The position numbers were made by a program, and so were the translations under genes. Shown one piece after another: positions 43,401 through 53,274 of a stretch of 64,000 bases of DNA. How positions within the stretch are numbered: position 1 is the first letter of the stretch; each line of letters starts with the position of its first letter. The notes below the pieces were generated by a model, which saw only the letters and a list, made by a program, of their open reading frames with translations, did no database searches and was not told the origin of the DNA. This DNA comes from JBFGJY01 sp041576975 (GTDB lineage: Bacteria; Pseudomonadota; Gammaproteobacteria; UBA4575), in contig JBFGJY010000002.1 of NCBI GenBank assembly GCA_041576975.1, positions 58,668 through 122,667 of the forward strand. Reading direction: 5' to 3'.

Positions 43401-44504
43401 ATGCCAAACTATAAAGGCAAACAAGACTATACACACGGCAGTGATACTTGCCTGGGTGTGCTGATTACTAACCTTGGTACTCCGGCTGCGCCAACTGCTA
43501 GTGCTGTAAGAAAATATTTGGCGGAATTTTTATGGGATCCGCGTGTAATAGAAATACCAAGGCTGTTATGGTGGTTAATTTTAAACGCGATTATATTACC
43601 AACTCGACCAAGTAAAAGCGCCAAGGCATATGCAAAAGTATGGACGGATGAGGGTTCGCCACTATTAGTCATTAGCAAAAAACAGTGCGCTGCTTTGCAA
43701 ACTGCTTTGGATAAAGCTTGTTCGGGGAAAATTAAAGTTGAATTAGCAATGCGCTATGGTCAACCATCGATCCAATCTGCGATAAATACATTACAAGAAC
43801 ATAATGCCAGACGTATTTTGGCATTACCGCTATACCCACAATATTCTGCTAGCACCACTGCATCAACTTTTGATGCAATTGCAAAATATTTTAAACAGCT
43901 ACGTTGGTTGCCAGAACTACGTATGGTAAACCATTATGGTTCGGAACCTGAATATATTGATGCATGCGTTGAGCAAATACAAACTTATTGGCAGAAACAC
44001 CAACGCAGTCAAAAGCTATTATTTTCTTTTCATGGTTTACCTAAACGAAATCTATTACTCGGCGATCCTTATCATTGTGAGTGTCATCAAACCGCACGTT
44101 TAGTCGCAGAGACACTTGCTCTAAAAGATGATCAGTGGGAAATTACCTTTCAATCGCGTTTTGGTAAGGCAGAATGGTTGCAACCATATACAGATAAACG
44201 GCTCTCGTTGTTGCCTAGTGAAGGTATTACATCCATCGATGTATTTTGTCCGGGATTTTCAGCGGATTGTATTGAAACATTGGAAGAAATCGATATGCAA
44301 AACCATGAAATTTTTCTGCAAAACGGTGGTCAGTCGTTCAACTATATACCAGCCCTAAATGCTGAACCTGCCCATATTCAAGCGCTTGTAAAAATTATTT
44401 TGCGACATACAAAAGGTTGGCCTGAATGTTCATCAGAATATGCAGAAGCTGAGTATCAAGAGGAGATACGACAACGCGCTTTACAATTGGGGGCCAAGCA
44501 GTAG
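43401..44504 (+). CDS. hemH: Ferrochelatase HemH
   Basis: HemH inserts ferrous iron into protoporphyrin IX, the last step of haem synthesis. The 367-aa protein has the family segments GVLITNLGTPAAP at the start, LPLYPQYSASTTASTFDAI, the catalytic-histidine motif LLFSFHGLPKRNL and the late CPGFSADCIETLEEI. It is monocistronic here, with a convergent kinase gene downstream. Confidence 0.97.
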   Translation: MPNYKGKQDYTHGSDTCLGVLITNLGTPAAPTASAVRKYLAEFLWDPRVIEIPRLLWWLILNAIILPTRPSKSAKAYAKVWTDEGSPLLVISKKQCAALQTALDKACSGKIKVELAMRYGQPSIQSAINTLQEHNARRILALPLYPQYSASTTASTFDAIAKYFKQLRWLPELRMVNHYGSEPEYIDACVEQIQTYWQKHQRSQKLLFSFHGLPKRNLLLGDPYHCECHQTARLVAETLALKDDQWEITFQSRFGKAEWLQPYTDKRLSLLPSEGITSIDVFCPGFSADCIETLEEIDMQNHEIFLQNGGQSFNYIPALNAEPAHIQALVKIILRHTKGWPECSSEYAEAEYQEEIRQRALQLGAKQ

Positions 44505-44538
44505 TAATGATGTGATTGCTCCCTTGCAATTCTTGGAT

Positions 44539-45420
44539 TTATTTAATTTCACTGAGTACCCGTAAACAAAGTCGTTCGGCTTGGGCTGCATATCCACCTC
44601 TAAATAAATTGAAGTGATTAAGAATATGATAGAGGTTGTAAAAGTCTTTACGTACTTGGTAACCGCGATCCACAGGAGTGTACTCTTCATATGCGCGATA
44701 GAATTCTTGATTAAAACCGCCAAACAACTCAGTCATGGCAAGATCGGATTCGCGATCACCATAATAGCTGGCCGGATCATAGATCACCGGACTGCCGTCC
44801 GTGATAAAGCCAAAATTACCGGACCATAAATCCCCATGTAGCAAACTAGGTTTGGGCGAATAGACACGAAACAACGTATCAAAATCACTTAGTAGTCGCT
44901 CGCAATTTGAGAGCAGTGAGCGTGGTGCGTGATTTTTCTTAGCTAAGTTAAATTGATAGCCAAGTCGGGTATTACGCCAAAAAGCTATCCACTCATCATA
45001 CTTGTTATTGGGCTGTGGTGTTGCCCCAATCCAATTGTCTTGCTGCCAACCAAAATAATTACCCGTGTGTTCATGTAATTGAGCCAGTAATGTTCCTAAA
45101 CATGCATGAGAGCCTGAGCGACTAAGATCTAAATACTCAAGTAGCAGAAAGCTGAATTGATCCGTTTGTCCATGTGTAATAGCTTGGGGGACACGAAGCG
45201 TATTTGTATTTGCTATGGCATATAGATTAATGGCCTCGGATTTCAGCATGCCATACATAGAAAGTTGATGAGTTTTTAGAAAATATGATTTTGTGTGGCA
45301 TTGAATTTTGAATGCCTCACATATATCTCCACCTGTTATTGGAGAAATTTTTTCTATGTTAATCTTTTCTTTGGCACCAATATTTAGTTGCTTTTCTAGA
45401 TCTCCAATATCAATTGCCAT
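44539..45420 (-). CDS. Fructosamine kinase family protein
   Basis: This 293-aa kinase of the fructosamine-3-kinase family phosphorylates sugars attached to proteins, which then fall off (deglycation); bacterial members act on ribulosamines or similar. The APH-like fold shows LLHGDLWSGNFGF (catalytic Asp) and the metal-binding IYDPASYYGDRESDLAMTELFGGF, plus SGSHACLGTLLAQLHEHTG. It is located between convergent hemH and an upstream nuclease gene. Confidence 0.92.
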   Translation of the reverse strand: MAIDIGDLEKQLNIGAKEKINIEKISPITGGDICEAFKIQCHTKSYFLKTHQLSMYGMLKSEAINLYAIANTNTLRVPQAITHGQTDQFSFLLLEYLDLSRSGSHACLGTLLAQLHEHTGNYFGWQQDNWIGATPQPNNKYDEWIAFWRNTRLGYQFNLAKKNHAPRSLLSNCERLLSDFDTLFRVYSPKPSLLHGDLWSGNFGFITDGSPVIYDPASYYGDRESDLAMTELFGGFNQEFYRAYEEYTPVDRGYQVRKDFYNLYHILNHFNLFRGGYAAQAERLCLRVLSEIK

Positions 45421-45562
45421 GTGTAGTTAAAAGATTATCTTCTTATGTGATTTAGACTGCATTTTATTTTTCTTCTCTGAGTTAGCACCCCATAGGATTT
45501 GTTAAATTTAATTAAAGTCGCCATGAACGCAATAATTCTCACATGATTTTAAATAGAAGTTA

Positions 45563-46450
45563 TTAGGCTTGTAACAAGCTTAGCCATCTATCCCGGCGAA
45601 ATTGACCAAAATCAAATTTATCAAACAGATTATCCAGTGCAGCAAAATCGGGTTGTTTACGCTTGAGTCTAATTGGATTTGAAAAATCGACGTCACAATG
45701 AATTGTAGTTAGTTTTTTGTATAGTAATAACATCTCTTGGTGATCTTCGATTAGACCTTGAATACGTTTCGCGCCGCGAATTTTCATAGATCCAATTTTA
45801 GTGTAGTTCTCCAATAGTTCTTCCAAGCTGGAAAACCGATTCAGTAACCTAGCTGCGGTAGCCATTCCAATACCTGGTGCTCCTGGTATGTTATCGACCT
45901 TATCTCCAGCAATTGCTAATTGATCTGCAATTTGCTTAGGATAGACGCCAAACTGCTTCTTAATTTGCGGAATCGAATGTCGCTCTCCTTTGGCAAAATT
46001 CCACCAAATATCATCCTCAAAAATGAGTTGTGCCAAGTCTTTATCTGAGCTCAGAATGGTAATTTTATGCCCGCGTTCACGCATGTATTTCGCTAGCGTA
46101 CCAATCAAGTCATCAGCCTCATATTGATCGCTACCTGTTTCAAAGACACCCAATGCACGTAAAAATTCTCGGCAGTAAGTAAACTGTCGTTTTAATTCTT
46201 CTGGGGCAGATTCACGGTTCGCTTTATATTCGGGATACAGTTCATTGCGAAACGAAGTGCTAAGGCTCTCGTCAAAGGCAAAACCCACATATTTAGGTTG
46301 TGCTTGTTGTAGAAATTGATACACAAAATCGGCAAAGCCATATACGGCATTGACCGGTTCATTGTCTTGATTCACTACATGATCTGGCACCGTAAACCAG
46401 GCTCGAAACACATAGATACTGGAATCTACTAAGTAGACACTTTCTGTCAT
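45563..46450 (-). CDS. xni: 5'-3' exonuclease/flap endonuclease, Xni-like
   Basis: This 295-aa protein is the isolated 5'-nuclease domain of the Pol I/FEN family. It carries the acidic metal-binding motifs LVDSSIYVFRAWF, YEADDLIGTLA and SSDKDLAQLI, and the H3TH DNA-binding region GDKVDNIPGAPGIGMATAARLL. It is a separate gene from polA, which has its own intact 5' nuclease. Stand-alone homologues such as E. coli Xni (ExoIX) act on flaps. Which of the subfamilies it belongs to needs alignment. Confidence 0.85.
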   Translation of the reverse strand: MTESVYLVDSSIYVFRAWFTVPDHVVNQDNEPVNAVYGFADFVYQFLQQAQPKYVGFAFDESLSTSFRNELYPEYKANRESAPEELKRQFTYCREFLRALGVFETGSDQYEADDLIGTLAKYMRERGHKITILSSDKDLAQLIFEDDIWWNFAKGERHSIPQIKKQFGVYPKQIADQLAIAGDKVDNIPGAPGIGMATAARLLNRFSSLEELLENYTKIGSMKIRGAKRIQGLIEDHQEMLLLYKKLTTIHCDVDFSNPIRLKRKQPDFAALDNLFDKFDFGQFRRDRWLSLLQA

Positions 46451-46524
46451 TTTATAGAGAGAAAAAGTTATTTGAGTACGACTTTACTAAAGAGTTGTAC
46501 TGAAGTCAGCTTTAAATAAAATGG

Positions 46525-47988
46525 TTATTGAACGATTTTAATCAATTGCCCAGGCTTGGGTTCACCATCAGGATACATACCATTTAATAAACGTAATTGC
46601 TCAGCCGGATGATGTGATAGATCAGATTTTTTAGCCAAGGATGCAAATGTGTCTCCTGCTTTCGCACGAACTAGTTTGATGTGTTTAGGCTTAGCCAGTT
46701 TTACCTCACTTCTATTTAGTTTGCGTAAACTTTTAATTGTATTAAGAGCAGCACCATCGTGACTGTTTAAGGCATTTTGGTTTTTCCCTGCAACCAGTAT
46801 TTGATAAATACGTTTGTCATAAAAAATAGCAGCAACGCGACTTGGTAATTTTCCACTCTGTGTGTTTAAAGTAGTCAGTCCAGTGTAGCCTTGAAAATTA
46901 GCAGTTTGCACATCTTGACCATTGCTAATTTTACCTTTGAATTGTTCAGTCAAATATTCTTTTGGAGTTTGACGTTTGTTTAAATCAGTAACCGTAATTT
47001 GCAATTGCGCATCGCCAGTTTTGGGTTGCGCAAGTAACCGATCGGACAGGTTATCTATTTTCCAGCCTTGAGGAAATTCGATAAACAGATTTAAATCACT
47101 GTGATAAAGCTTATTGCCACGTAATACTCCATCTTTTTCTGATGGGCCAAAATCTACACCCTCCATGTAGTTTAAGAAGCCTTCACGATTGGCTTCGCGT
47201 GTGGCGGCAGTTTTAAATTTATTTGCGGCCCTTACAACTTCTTGAAGTCGTTTATCATTTGCGGGGTGAGTAGAGAAAGTGCCATGATAAGCACGTGGCT
47301 CACGACCTTCTTCCTTGGCAAGTTGTTTATCGAAATCTTCTTGCGATTTGAGAATAGCCACTACATTTATCATTTCTTCCGGGTCGTAGCCGACGCGCGC
47401 TAGATATTCAGATCCTAAACGATCGGCTTCCAACTCGTGATTGCGACCATAACCACGAACTAGTGCTGTTCCGCCCACATTGGCGAGATCTGCGGCAGCT
47501 TTACTGCCAGTGAAGATACCGACGCCAGCACCCAAAAGACCGGTTAAGGTTCCTACACTTTGTTGACGCACACCATGGCGTGCCGTTACGTGTCCGATTT
47601 CATGACCAAGCACACCTGCAAGCTCCGCCTCAGAATTCATATAAGCCATAATTCCCCGCGTGATATAAACGTAACCACCTGGTAAAGCAAAGGCGTTGAC
47701 TTGCGGAGTGTCGAGAACTGTGACGTGAAAAACTAGATTGCTGCGGTGGCTCTTTTGGGAAAGCTCCTCGACGATACCTTCTACATAACTTTGTAGCGCC
47801 GGATCTTCATAAGGACGATACTGTTTCATGATTTCTTGATGTGCTTGTTTACCAAGATTGATCTCTTGTGCCTCAGACATCAACACAAAGTCTTGTTTGC
47901 CAGTTACCGGATTGGTTGCACATCCCGAAACGAATATTTCTCCTACAAGGAAAAGACTCATGATTAGAAGTTGAATTCGCTTACCCAT
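46525..47988 (-). CDS. M48 family metalloprotease lipoprotein with C-terminal LysM-like domain
   Basis: This 487-aa precursor has a lipoprotein signal with lipobox VSGC, then an M48 peptidase domain with zinc motif HEIGHVTARHG near residue 137 and ELEADRLGSEYLARVGYDP as the third ligand region. The C-terminal residues from about 430 (VRAKAGDTFASLAKKS to KPGQLIKIVQ) resemble a LysM domain that would hold it to peptidoglycan. It is related to BepA/LoiP-type quality-control proteases of the outer membrane. It lies 23 nt after the nuclease gene in the same direction. Confidence 0.9.
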   Translation of the reverse strand: MGKRIQLLIMSLFLVGEIFVSGCATNPVTGKQDFVLMSEAQEINLGKQAHQEIMKQYRPYEDPALQSYVEGIVEELSQKSHRSNLVFHVTVLDTPQVNAFALPGGYVYITRGIMAYMNSEAELAGVLGHEIGHVTARHGVRQQSVGTLTGLLGAGVGIFTGSKAAADLANVGGTALVRGYGRNHELEADRLGSEYLARVGYDPEEMINVVAILKSQEDFDKQLAKEEGREPRAYHGTFSTHPANDKRLQEVVRAANKFKTAATREANREGFLNYMEGVDFGPSEKDGVLRGNKLYHSDLNLFIEFPQGWKIDNLSDRLLAQPKTGDAQLQITVTDLNKRQTPKEYLTEQFKGKISNGQDVQTANFQGYTGLTTLNTQSGKLPSRVAAIFYDKRIYQILVAGKNQNALNSHDGAALNTIKSLRKLNRSEVKLAKPKHIKLVRAKAGDTFASLAKKSDLSHHPAEQLRLLNGMYPDGEPKPGQLIKIVQ

Positions 47989-48011
47989 TATTGCGTTCCT
48001 AAAATATGTTA

Positions 48012-48783
48012 TTAATTTGGTTCAAATTGTATAAGGCTTGGGTGGCTTATATTCATGGTTAATTTGCCATAATTAGTATAAACCCAACCACGCGTCATTA
48101 GTGTATTACCTATCCTTTTGACGTATTCTTGACGTGAAAAGTTTCCAAAATCCCGTTTATTTAAGCGTAAGCGCAGTAAAGATTGAAGCTCTAGCCAAAC
48201 CGATAGATTCGTTTCAAATGCACGAGTGAGTTTTCCGGTTACAATATAAAAGCCTCGACTCTTAGGGTTTAATGCTTCAGCTGGTACAAAGTTTTTTGGT
48301 AGCTTTCCCCATAAATTAAGATGTTTTTTTCTTGCATACTGCTCTGAAGCAAGATAACAAGGTATGTAATCAAGATTTTTGCCAACAGCAACCCAATGAC
48401 CAAGACCCTGGCGCAGCAGCCATGCAGTTACGTTAGTGTCATCGGGTAAAAAAAGGTGCGCAAGTTGTCGTCCATAACGATCTCGATGTTTAGTATCGAA
48501 TCGAATTTTTACATGATAGCGATATTCTTTTAACAATTTTTCTAGCTCGATGCTGGCTTGATCTGCGCCTTGCTGTGGCTTTGGATAAAGCTCTGGTGCA
48601 TTAATACCAATTAAGCGCAGCTTATTACCATTTTTAAGGCGGACGGTATCACCATCATAGATGTAGGCCACAACATCTGTTGCATCAATTCGATCAGGTG
48701 CGCAGGAATCCTTAGAATATAATGTTGTATCGAAAGACCAACTAAAAAAAAAGGAGGAAAATCGCGAGGCATGCTCGCATCAT
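48012..48783 (-). pseudogene. Staphylococcal nuclease-like exported nuclease, frameshifted at an A9/T9 run
   Basis: The intact part (from a GTG at 48671) encodes an SNase/thermonuclease domain: IYDGDTVRLKNGNKLRLIGINAPE, the active-site region FDTKHRDRYGRQLAHLF, and WLLRQGLGHW. In the same frame the sequence continues upstream through SKDSCAPDRIDATDVVAY, typical of exported members. A signal peptide (MRACLAIFLLFF) is in another frame, starting at 48783 or 48780, eight bases past the rpmE stop. The two join if one base is removed from the nine-T run on the coding strand (48744-48752). So the true gene probably spans 48012-48783 and is fused to the rpmE operon; the present sequence has a frameshift or an assembly error. 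Use of GTG 48671 would give a cytoplasmic form. Confidence 0.65.
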
Positions 48784-48790
48784 AGATCAG

Positions 48791-48997
48791 TTATTTCTTG
48801 CCGTAACGCTTTCTGAATTTATCCACCTGGCCTGCAGAGTCTACAATTTTTTGTTTACCTGTGAAGAAGGGATGACACTGTGAGCACACATCGATATGCA
48901 TGGACTCAGAACCATAGGTAGAGCGCGTAGTAAAGGTATTTCCGCAACTACAAGCAACATTTACTTCTTGATAATCTGGATGAATATTCGGCTTCAT
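48791..48997 (-). CDS. rpmE: 50S ribosomal protein L31, zinc-binding type
   Basis: L31 joins the two ribosomal subunits. The 68-aa protein has the four-cysteine type (CSC near residue 16 and CSQC near residue 38), so it is the zinc-bound form, with the motifs HPFFTGKQK and [11 protein letters not shown]. The exported nuclease gene follows on the same strand with about 7 nt between, probably co-transcribed. The upstream region to 49456 has several DnaA boxes. Confidence 0.97.
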   Translation of the reverse strand: MKPNIHPDYQEVNVACSCGNTFTTRSTYGSESMHIDVCSQCHPFFTGKQKIVDSAGQVDKFRKRYGKK

Positions 48998-49200
48998 TAG
49001 CTTAATGACTTTTTAAAAGCGCTCGCGGATCATACTTAACCACAATCCCCAACTCAAGTGCGATCTTAGAATGCATGAAATTACCAAGCTCCTAAAAGTA
49101 TTTCTACTAATCAGGTTTCACAAGCCTTGAATTAGCGTGTTCCTTTAAAGTATTTCTAACAATTTTCACTTAAGTGATTGTCCGTAGTGAGGTTTGTAAC

Positions 49201-49411
49201 TTATCCACAAAATCTGTGGATAAAACTGTGAATACTTCTCAGGCTTATCGACAAAACACGAGAAATTTTACACTTTTGTTAAATCGCTTAAAAAATATAC
49301 AAGAATATAACCTATTGATTATTATGTGTTAATTTTTACAAAAAGATATTAGGTGATTCTTTAGTCAAAAAATCGCCGCTCACACACCTACTTGATTACA
49401 CTTGTGTATAA
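49201..49411. promoter_or_regulatory. Cluster of DnaA boxes in a 459-nt AT-rich gap upstream of rpmE
   Basis: Three boxes match TTATNCACA exactly: TTATCCACA 49201-49209, its inverted copy TGTGGATAA 49215-49223, and TGTGTATAA 49403-49411. A near match (TTATCGACA) lies at about 49245. The first two form an inverted pair 5 nt apart. No gene is visible between 48998 and 49456. The site may titrate or recycle DnaA, or regulate rpmE; the absence of dnaA/gidA nearby argues against a main replication origin. Confidence 0.5.
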
Positions 49412-49456
49412 CCTGATTGCGAGACACAAAATATTCGATATCGGTATTAAGGATCT

Positions 49457-49654
49457 CTAGTCTGTATCACGTTTACATTGAACTGCGATCAATTGGCCTG
49501 ATGTAGCAATTTCAACTGCGATTTCGATGGGGGCACAGCATATTTGGCAATCTTCGATATAGTTCAGACTACCGGTACTACAATCAATCAGGATTTCCAA
49601 GCTTTCACCACAGTAGGGGCATTGAATATCTGTGGTCTTTATGTATTCCTGCAT
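49457..49654 (-). CDS. CPXCG-motif cysteine-rich protein
   Basis: This 65-aa protein is a small zinc-ribbon type with CPYCG near residue 12 and a second pair (CQICC near residue 36). It matches the CPXCG family of conserved proteins of unknown function. It follows hemW in the same direction, with 11 nt between. Confidence 0.85.
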   Translation of the reverse strand: MQEYIKTTDIQCPYCGESLEILIDCSTGSLNYIEDCQICCAPIEIAVEIATSGQLIAVQCKRDTD

Positions 49655-49665
49655 GAATCAGTATT

Positions 49666-50820
49666 TTAGGTTTTTTCTGGCAGCAAGCGCTGCAGCACTT
49701 CATCGAGGAAGCGATAACCACGTTTACTACATCGAATGCGGTCTTTGTCAATAATTATCAGCCCATCATTTTCCAAGGTTTCAAGCTGTGTGAGAAGCTT
49801 CGTATATCCCAGCCCGGTATGACTTTCGAACTGTTTTCTACTAAACCCATGTTTTAATCGCAGGGCATTTAATAAAAACTCAAATACTAAATCTTCATGG
49901 GTTAATAATTGAGCTGCCCCCATTGCTACGTCATCACATGCTTGTCGAATAAATTGTTGTGGATGCCGCGGCTTTTCACTACGCGTAATTGTGCCACTCT
50001 CAAAACAGCTAACTTTTTGATGTGCACCTGCACCAATACCAACATAATCACCAAATTGCCAATAGTTTGAATTGTGAACACATAGGTATTTATTTTGAGC
50101 AAATGCAGATACCTCGTATTGTTGGTATTCGTGTTCAGCTAATAAAGTTACACCTTGTTGTTGCATATCCCAGCTATGTTCGTTGTTAGGTAGACAAGGG
50201 GGGCATCGGTAGAAGCTTGTATTGGGTTCAATAGTTAATTGATAGTAAGATATATGTGTAGGATTTAATGCAATCGCTTGTTCAACATCATAAGCGGCTT
50301 CTTGTAGGGTCTGATTAGGTAAAGCATACATTAAATCAATATTAATATTTTCAAAGCCCGCATGTCTTGCTGCCCGCACTGCAGCTAATGCAGTTTGTGC
50401 ATTATGAATTCGCCCGAGCGCTTGTAGTTTTGTATCAGAAAAACTTTGCACGCCAATTGAAATTCGATTAATTCCTGCGTTACGAAAGCCAACAAAGTTT
50501 TGTTGATCAAACGTTCCAGGGTTGGCTTCTATGCTGATTTCAACATCGTTTGTAAGGGTTAGATGATCCTTAATCACCAAAAGCAGGTGTTGAATACTAT
50601 TTGCAGAAAATAAACTAGGGGTGCCGCCTCCTATAAAAACGCTAATAATTTCACGCCCATCGACCGCGCTTGCTTGTTGCTGCAAATCAACAATCAGAGC
50701 ATTAATATATTGGTCTTCTGGTATAGGTGAGCGAATTTCATGTGAATTAAAATCACAATAAGGACATTTTTTGATACACCATGGTATGTGTACATAGAGT
50801 GACAAAGGTATATCGGTCAT
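49666..50820 (-). CDS. hemW: Radical SAM family haem chaperone HemW
   Basis: HemW is a radical SAM protein that handles haem insertion; it is related to oxygen-independent coproporphyrinogen oxidase but lacks that activity. The 384-aa protein has the cluster motif CIKKCPYCDFNSH at about residue 16, the SAM-binding IFIGGGTPSLF and ISIEANPGTFD, and a family C-terminus with HGFSRKQFESHTG. It is upstream of the CPXCG gene. Confidence 0.95.
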   Translation of the reverse strand: MTDIPLSLYVHIPWCIKKCPYCDFNSHEIRSPIPEDQYINALIVDLQQQASAVDGREIISVFIGGGTPSLFSANSIQHLLLVIKDHLTLTNDVEISIEANPGTFDQQNFVGFRNAGINRISIGVQSFSDTKLQALGRIHNAQTALAAVRAARHAGFENINIDLMYALPNQTLQEAAYDVEQAIALNPTHISYYQLTIEPNTSFYRCPPCLPNNEHSWDMQQQGVTLLAEHEYQQYEVSAFAQNKYLCVHNSNYWQFGDYVGIGAGAHQKVSCFESGTITRSEKPRHPQQFIRQACDDVAMGAAQLLTHEDLVFEFLLNALRLKHGFSRKQFESHTGLGYTKLLTQLETLENDGLIIIDKDRIRCSKRGYRFLDEVLQRLLPEKT

Positions 50821-50951
50821 GGTCTTGCAAGATTAATTGTGCAGGTGAAGTGATAGCGGGATATTAAGCATAAACTAGTACTATTTTGGTGCATGTATAT
50901 ATATGGATCAAATGCATAAACGACTTATGTATGCATCTAGAAAAATATCTT

Positions 50952-51542
50952 CTAGCCAAGCGCAACAATTAACTTGTGTAGTGCCTGAGCACGGTGGCTA
51001 ATTCGATTTTTTTCTTCAGGATCTAATTCCGCAGAAGAACATCCATGTGTGGGCACGAAAAACAGGGGATCATAACCAAAACCGTTTTTTCCTGTTACTT
51101 TGCGCAAAATTGTTCCTTCCCACGTTCCTTGGCATATCAATGGCATCGGATCTTGAGCATGTCGCATGTACACAATCACACATTGGAAGCGCGCGGTACG
51201 TTGTGTATCCGGAATATCAATAAGCTGGCTAAGTAATTTTGCATTATTAGCCTCATCGTCTGCGTCACTGCCTGCATAACGCGCGCTATAAACCCCAGGC
51301 GCACCCTGCAAGACATCCACTTCAATGCCAGAGTCATCGGCTAATGCAGGGAGTCCAGTATGTTGTGCCGCATGTCGCGCTTTAATAATTGCGTTTTCTA
51401 CAAAAGTCGTTCCTGTTTCAGCAACTTCAGAAACATTAAATTCAGATTGCTGAATAAGATGAAACCGTTGTTGATCAAATACGGCCTGGATTTCTCTTAA
51501 CTTTCCAGCATTATTACTGGCAAGAACGATTTTTTCTGCCAT
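50952..51542 (-). CDS. rdgB: dITP/XTP pyrophosphatase RdgB
   Basis: RdgB hydrolyses non-canonical purine nucleotides such as dITP and XTP so they are not put into DNA. The 196-aa protein has the ASNNAGKLREIQAVF start motif, ALADDSGIEVDVLQGAPGVYSARYAG and GFGYDPLFFVP, all diagnostic of the Ham1/RdgB family. It starts one base after the rph stop codon, so the two are translationally coupled. Confidence 0.97.
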   Translation of the reverse strand: MAEKIVLASNNAGKLREIQAVFDQQRFHLIQQSEFNVSEVAETGTTFVENAIIKARHAAQHTGLPALADDSGIEVDVLQGAPGVYSARYAGSDADDEANNAKLLSQLIDIPDTQRTARFQCVIVYMRHAQDPMPLICQGTWEGTILRKVTGKNGFGYDPLFFVPTHGCSSAELDPEEKNRISHRAQALHKLIVALG

Positions 51543-52271
51543 CTACACACCCAGGCAGATTTTTTGTTGTTGAATAATTTCTTGGATTCCATTGCTTGCA
51601 ATAGTCAGTAACGTCATTAATTCATTGTGAGTGAATGCTACTTGCTCCGCGGTACCCTGTATTTCAATAAATGATTCGGCATCATTCATGACAATATTCA
51701 TATCTGTTTCTGCACAGCAATCTTCTGCGTAATCGAGATCCAATATGGGTATGGTGTTGAATATTCCAACAGATACAGCTGCCACGAAATGAGTAATTGG
51801 GTCGGCATTAATTGCACCAGATCTATTTAATTGTTGGATAGCATCATGCAATGCAACGAACCCGCCGGAGATTGAAGCAGTGCGTGTGCCACCATCGGCT
51901 TGGATTACATCACAATCTACAGTAATCGAGTGCTCACCTAATATCTTAAGGTCAACAGCAGCACGCAAAGATCGACCGATTAATCGTTGTATCTCTAAGG
52001 TCCGGCCACCTTGTTTGCCACGCGCAGCTTCACGCGACATGCGGCTGCTGGTTGAGCGCGGCAGCATGCCATATTCTGCAGTAATCCATCCTTGGTCTTC
52101 GCCTCTGAGAAATTTAGGCACTTGATCTGATACGGTTGCCGTACAAAGGACTTTAGTATCGCCAAATTCAACCAGTACGGAACCTTCCGCATGCTTGGTA
52201 TAGTTGCGGGTAAATTGGATTTCACGCAGTTGGTTTGGGTTACGGCCGCTAGGTCTAGTCGTAGAATTCAT
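51543..52271 (-). CDS. rph: Ribonuclease PH
   Basis: RNase PH trims the 3' ends of tRNA precursors using phosphate. The 242-aa protein has the family motifs [13 protein letters not shown] at the start, [31 protein letters not shown] and [22 protein letters not shown]. Its length fits the family, so it does not look truncated as in E. coli K-12. It is divergent from yicC, with 106 nt between, and upstream of rdgB. Confidence 0.96.
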   Translation of the reverse strand: MNSTTRPSGRNPNQLREIQFTRNYTKHAEGSVLVEFGDTKVLCTATVSDQVPKFLRGEDQGWITAEYGMLPRSTSSRMSREAARGKQGGRTLEIQRLIGRSLRAAVDLKILGEHSITVDCDVIQADGGTRTASISGGFVALHDAIQQLNRSGAINADPITHFVAAVSVGIFNTIPILDLDYAEDCCAETDMNIVMNDAESFIEIQGTAEQVAFTHNELMTLLTIASNGIQEIIQQQKICLGV

Positions 52272-52377
52272 AAAACTACCTGGTGGAAATGCAGAGAGTC
52301 GCGCATTATACGCAAAAAAATCGATAACCAGGGCGTGATTGCAAGTAAATCACATAATCAAAAAGGACATATAAAGA

Positions 52378-53244
52378 ATGCTGTGCAGTATGACGGGATT
52401 TGCACGTGTAGAAGATACGTGTGAGCAGGGTAATTTAGTTTGGGAATTACGCTCAGTAAACCATCGTTATTTAGAAATCAATTTTCGATTACCAGAGGAA
52501 GTTCGTCGCTTAGAAACACAACTCCGTAAGTATCTGCAGGCAAAGCTTGCACGTGGGAAAGTCGATTGTGTGCTTCGCTATCAACTCGTTGATATCCAAA
52601 CTGCTGTTTTAGAATTAAATGAGCCGCTACTCGAAAGTTTGATACAACAAATTACATATGTGAATAGTAAATTACCTGAGTATGAACTGCCTAAAGCAAT
52701 GGATATGCTGGTCTGGCCTGGCGTGGTGCATACTGCACAGGTCGATATGGAGAGTTTTCATACCGCATGTTTTGAGTTTTTCAAAAATGCGACCGATCAG
52801 CTTATCGATATGCGATCTACAGAAGGTCAACGTATAGAAAAGATACTACAAGAAAAGTGCGCAGAGGTTGAATCCATTGTTAAACAAATACGTGTCCGAC
52901 AACCACAGGTGTTAGCTGCAATAAAGGAAAAACTGCGGCTACGAGTTGAAGAACTGCTTTTAGATTTTGATCAAAACCGGCTAGAGCAAGAGCTCGTTTA
53001 TCTTGCACAAAAACTAGATATTGCTGAAGAGTTAGATCGCCTGGAAAGTCATCTAAGCGAAATGTCTTCCATCTTTGAACGCAAAGAGCCGATTGGGCGA
53101 CGTTTGGATTTCCTTATGCAAGAATTTCATCGTGAAGCCAATACCTTGGCATCAAAATCTGCAGATGTTGAAACTACACAAGCCTCTGTTGATTTAAAAG
53201 TTTTAATCGAACAGATGCGGGAGCAAGTTCAGAATATTGAGTAA
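52378..53244 (+). CDS. yicC: YicC family endoribonuclease
   Basis: YicC (in E. coli an endoribonuclease that acts on RyhB small RNA; in others linked to stationary-phase survival) is 288 aa here. The N-terminal domain has the family start MLCSMTGFARVE and WELRSVNHRYLEINFRLPEEVR; the C-terminal domain has EELDRLESHLSEM and GRRLDFLMQEFHREANTLASKS. It is divergent from rph. Confidence 0.95.
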   Translation: MLCSMTGFARVEDTCEQGNLVWELRSVNHRYLEINFRLPEEVRRLETQLRKYLQAKLARGKVDCVLRYQLVDIQTAVLELNEPLLESLIQQITYVNSKLPEYELPKAMDMLVWPGVVHTAQVDMESFHTACFEFFKNATDQLIDMRSTEGQRIEKILQEKCAEVESIVKQIRVRQPQVLAAIKEKLRLRVEELLLDFDQNRLEQELVYLAQKLDIAEELDRLESHLSEMSSIFERKEPIGRRLDFLMQEFHREANTLASKSADVETTQASVDLKVLIEQMREQVQNIE

Positions 53245-53274
53245 CAGATCACTTAATTAACACAGCAGTTATAT

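Noticed and set aside
49201..49411. Chromosomal replication origin.
   Set aside because: Only three exact DnaA boxes, no 13-mer series recognised, and none of the usual neighbours (dnaA, dnaN, gidA, rpmH).
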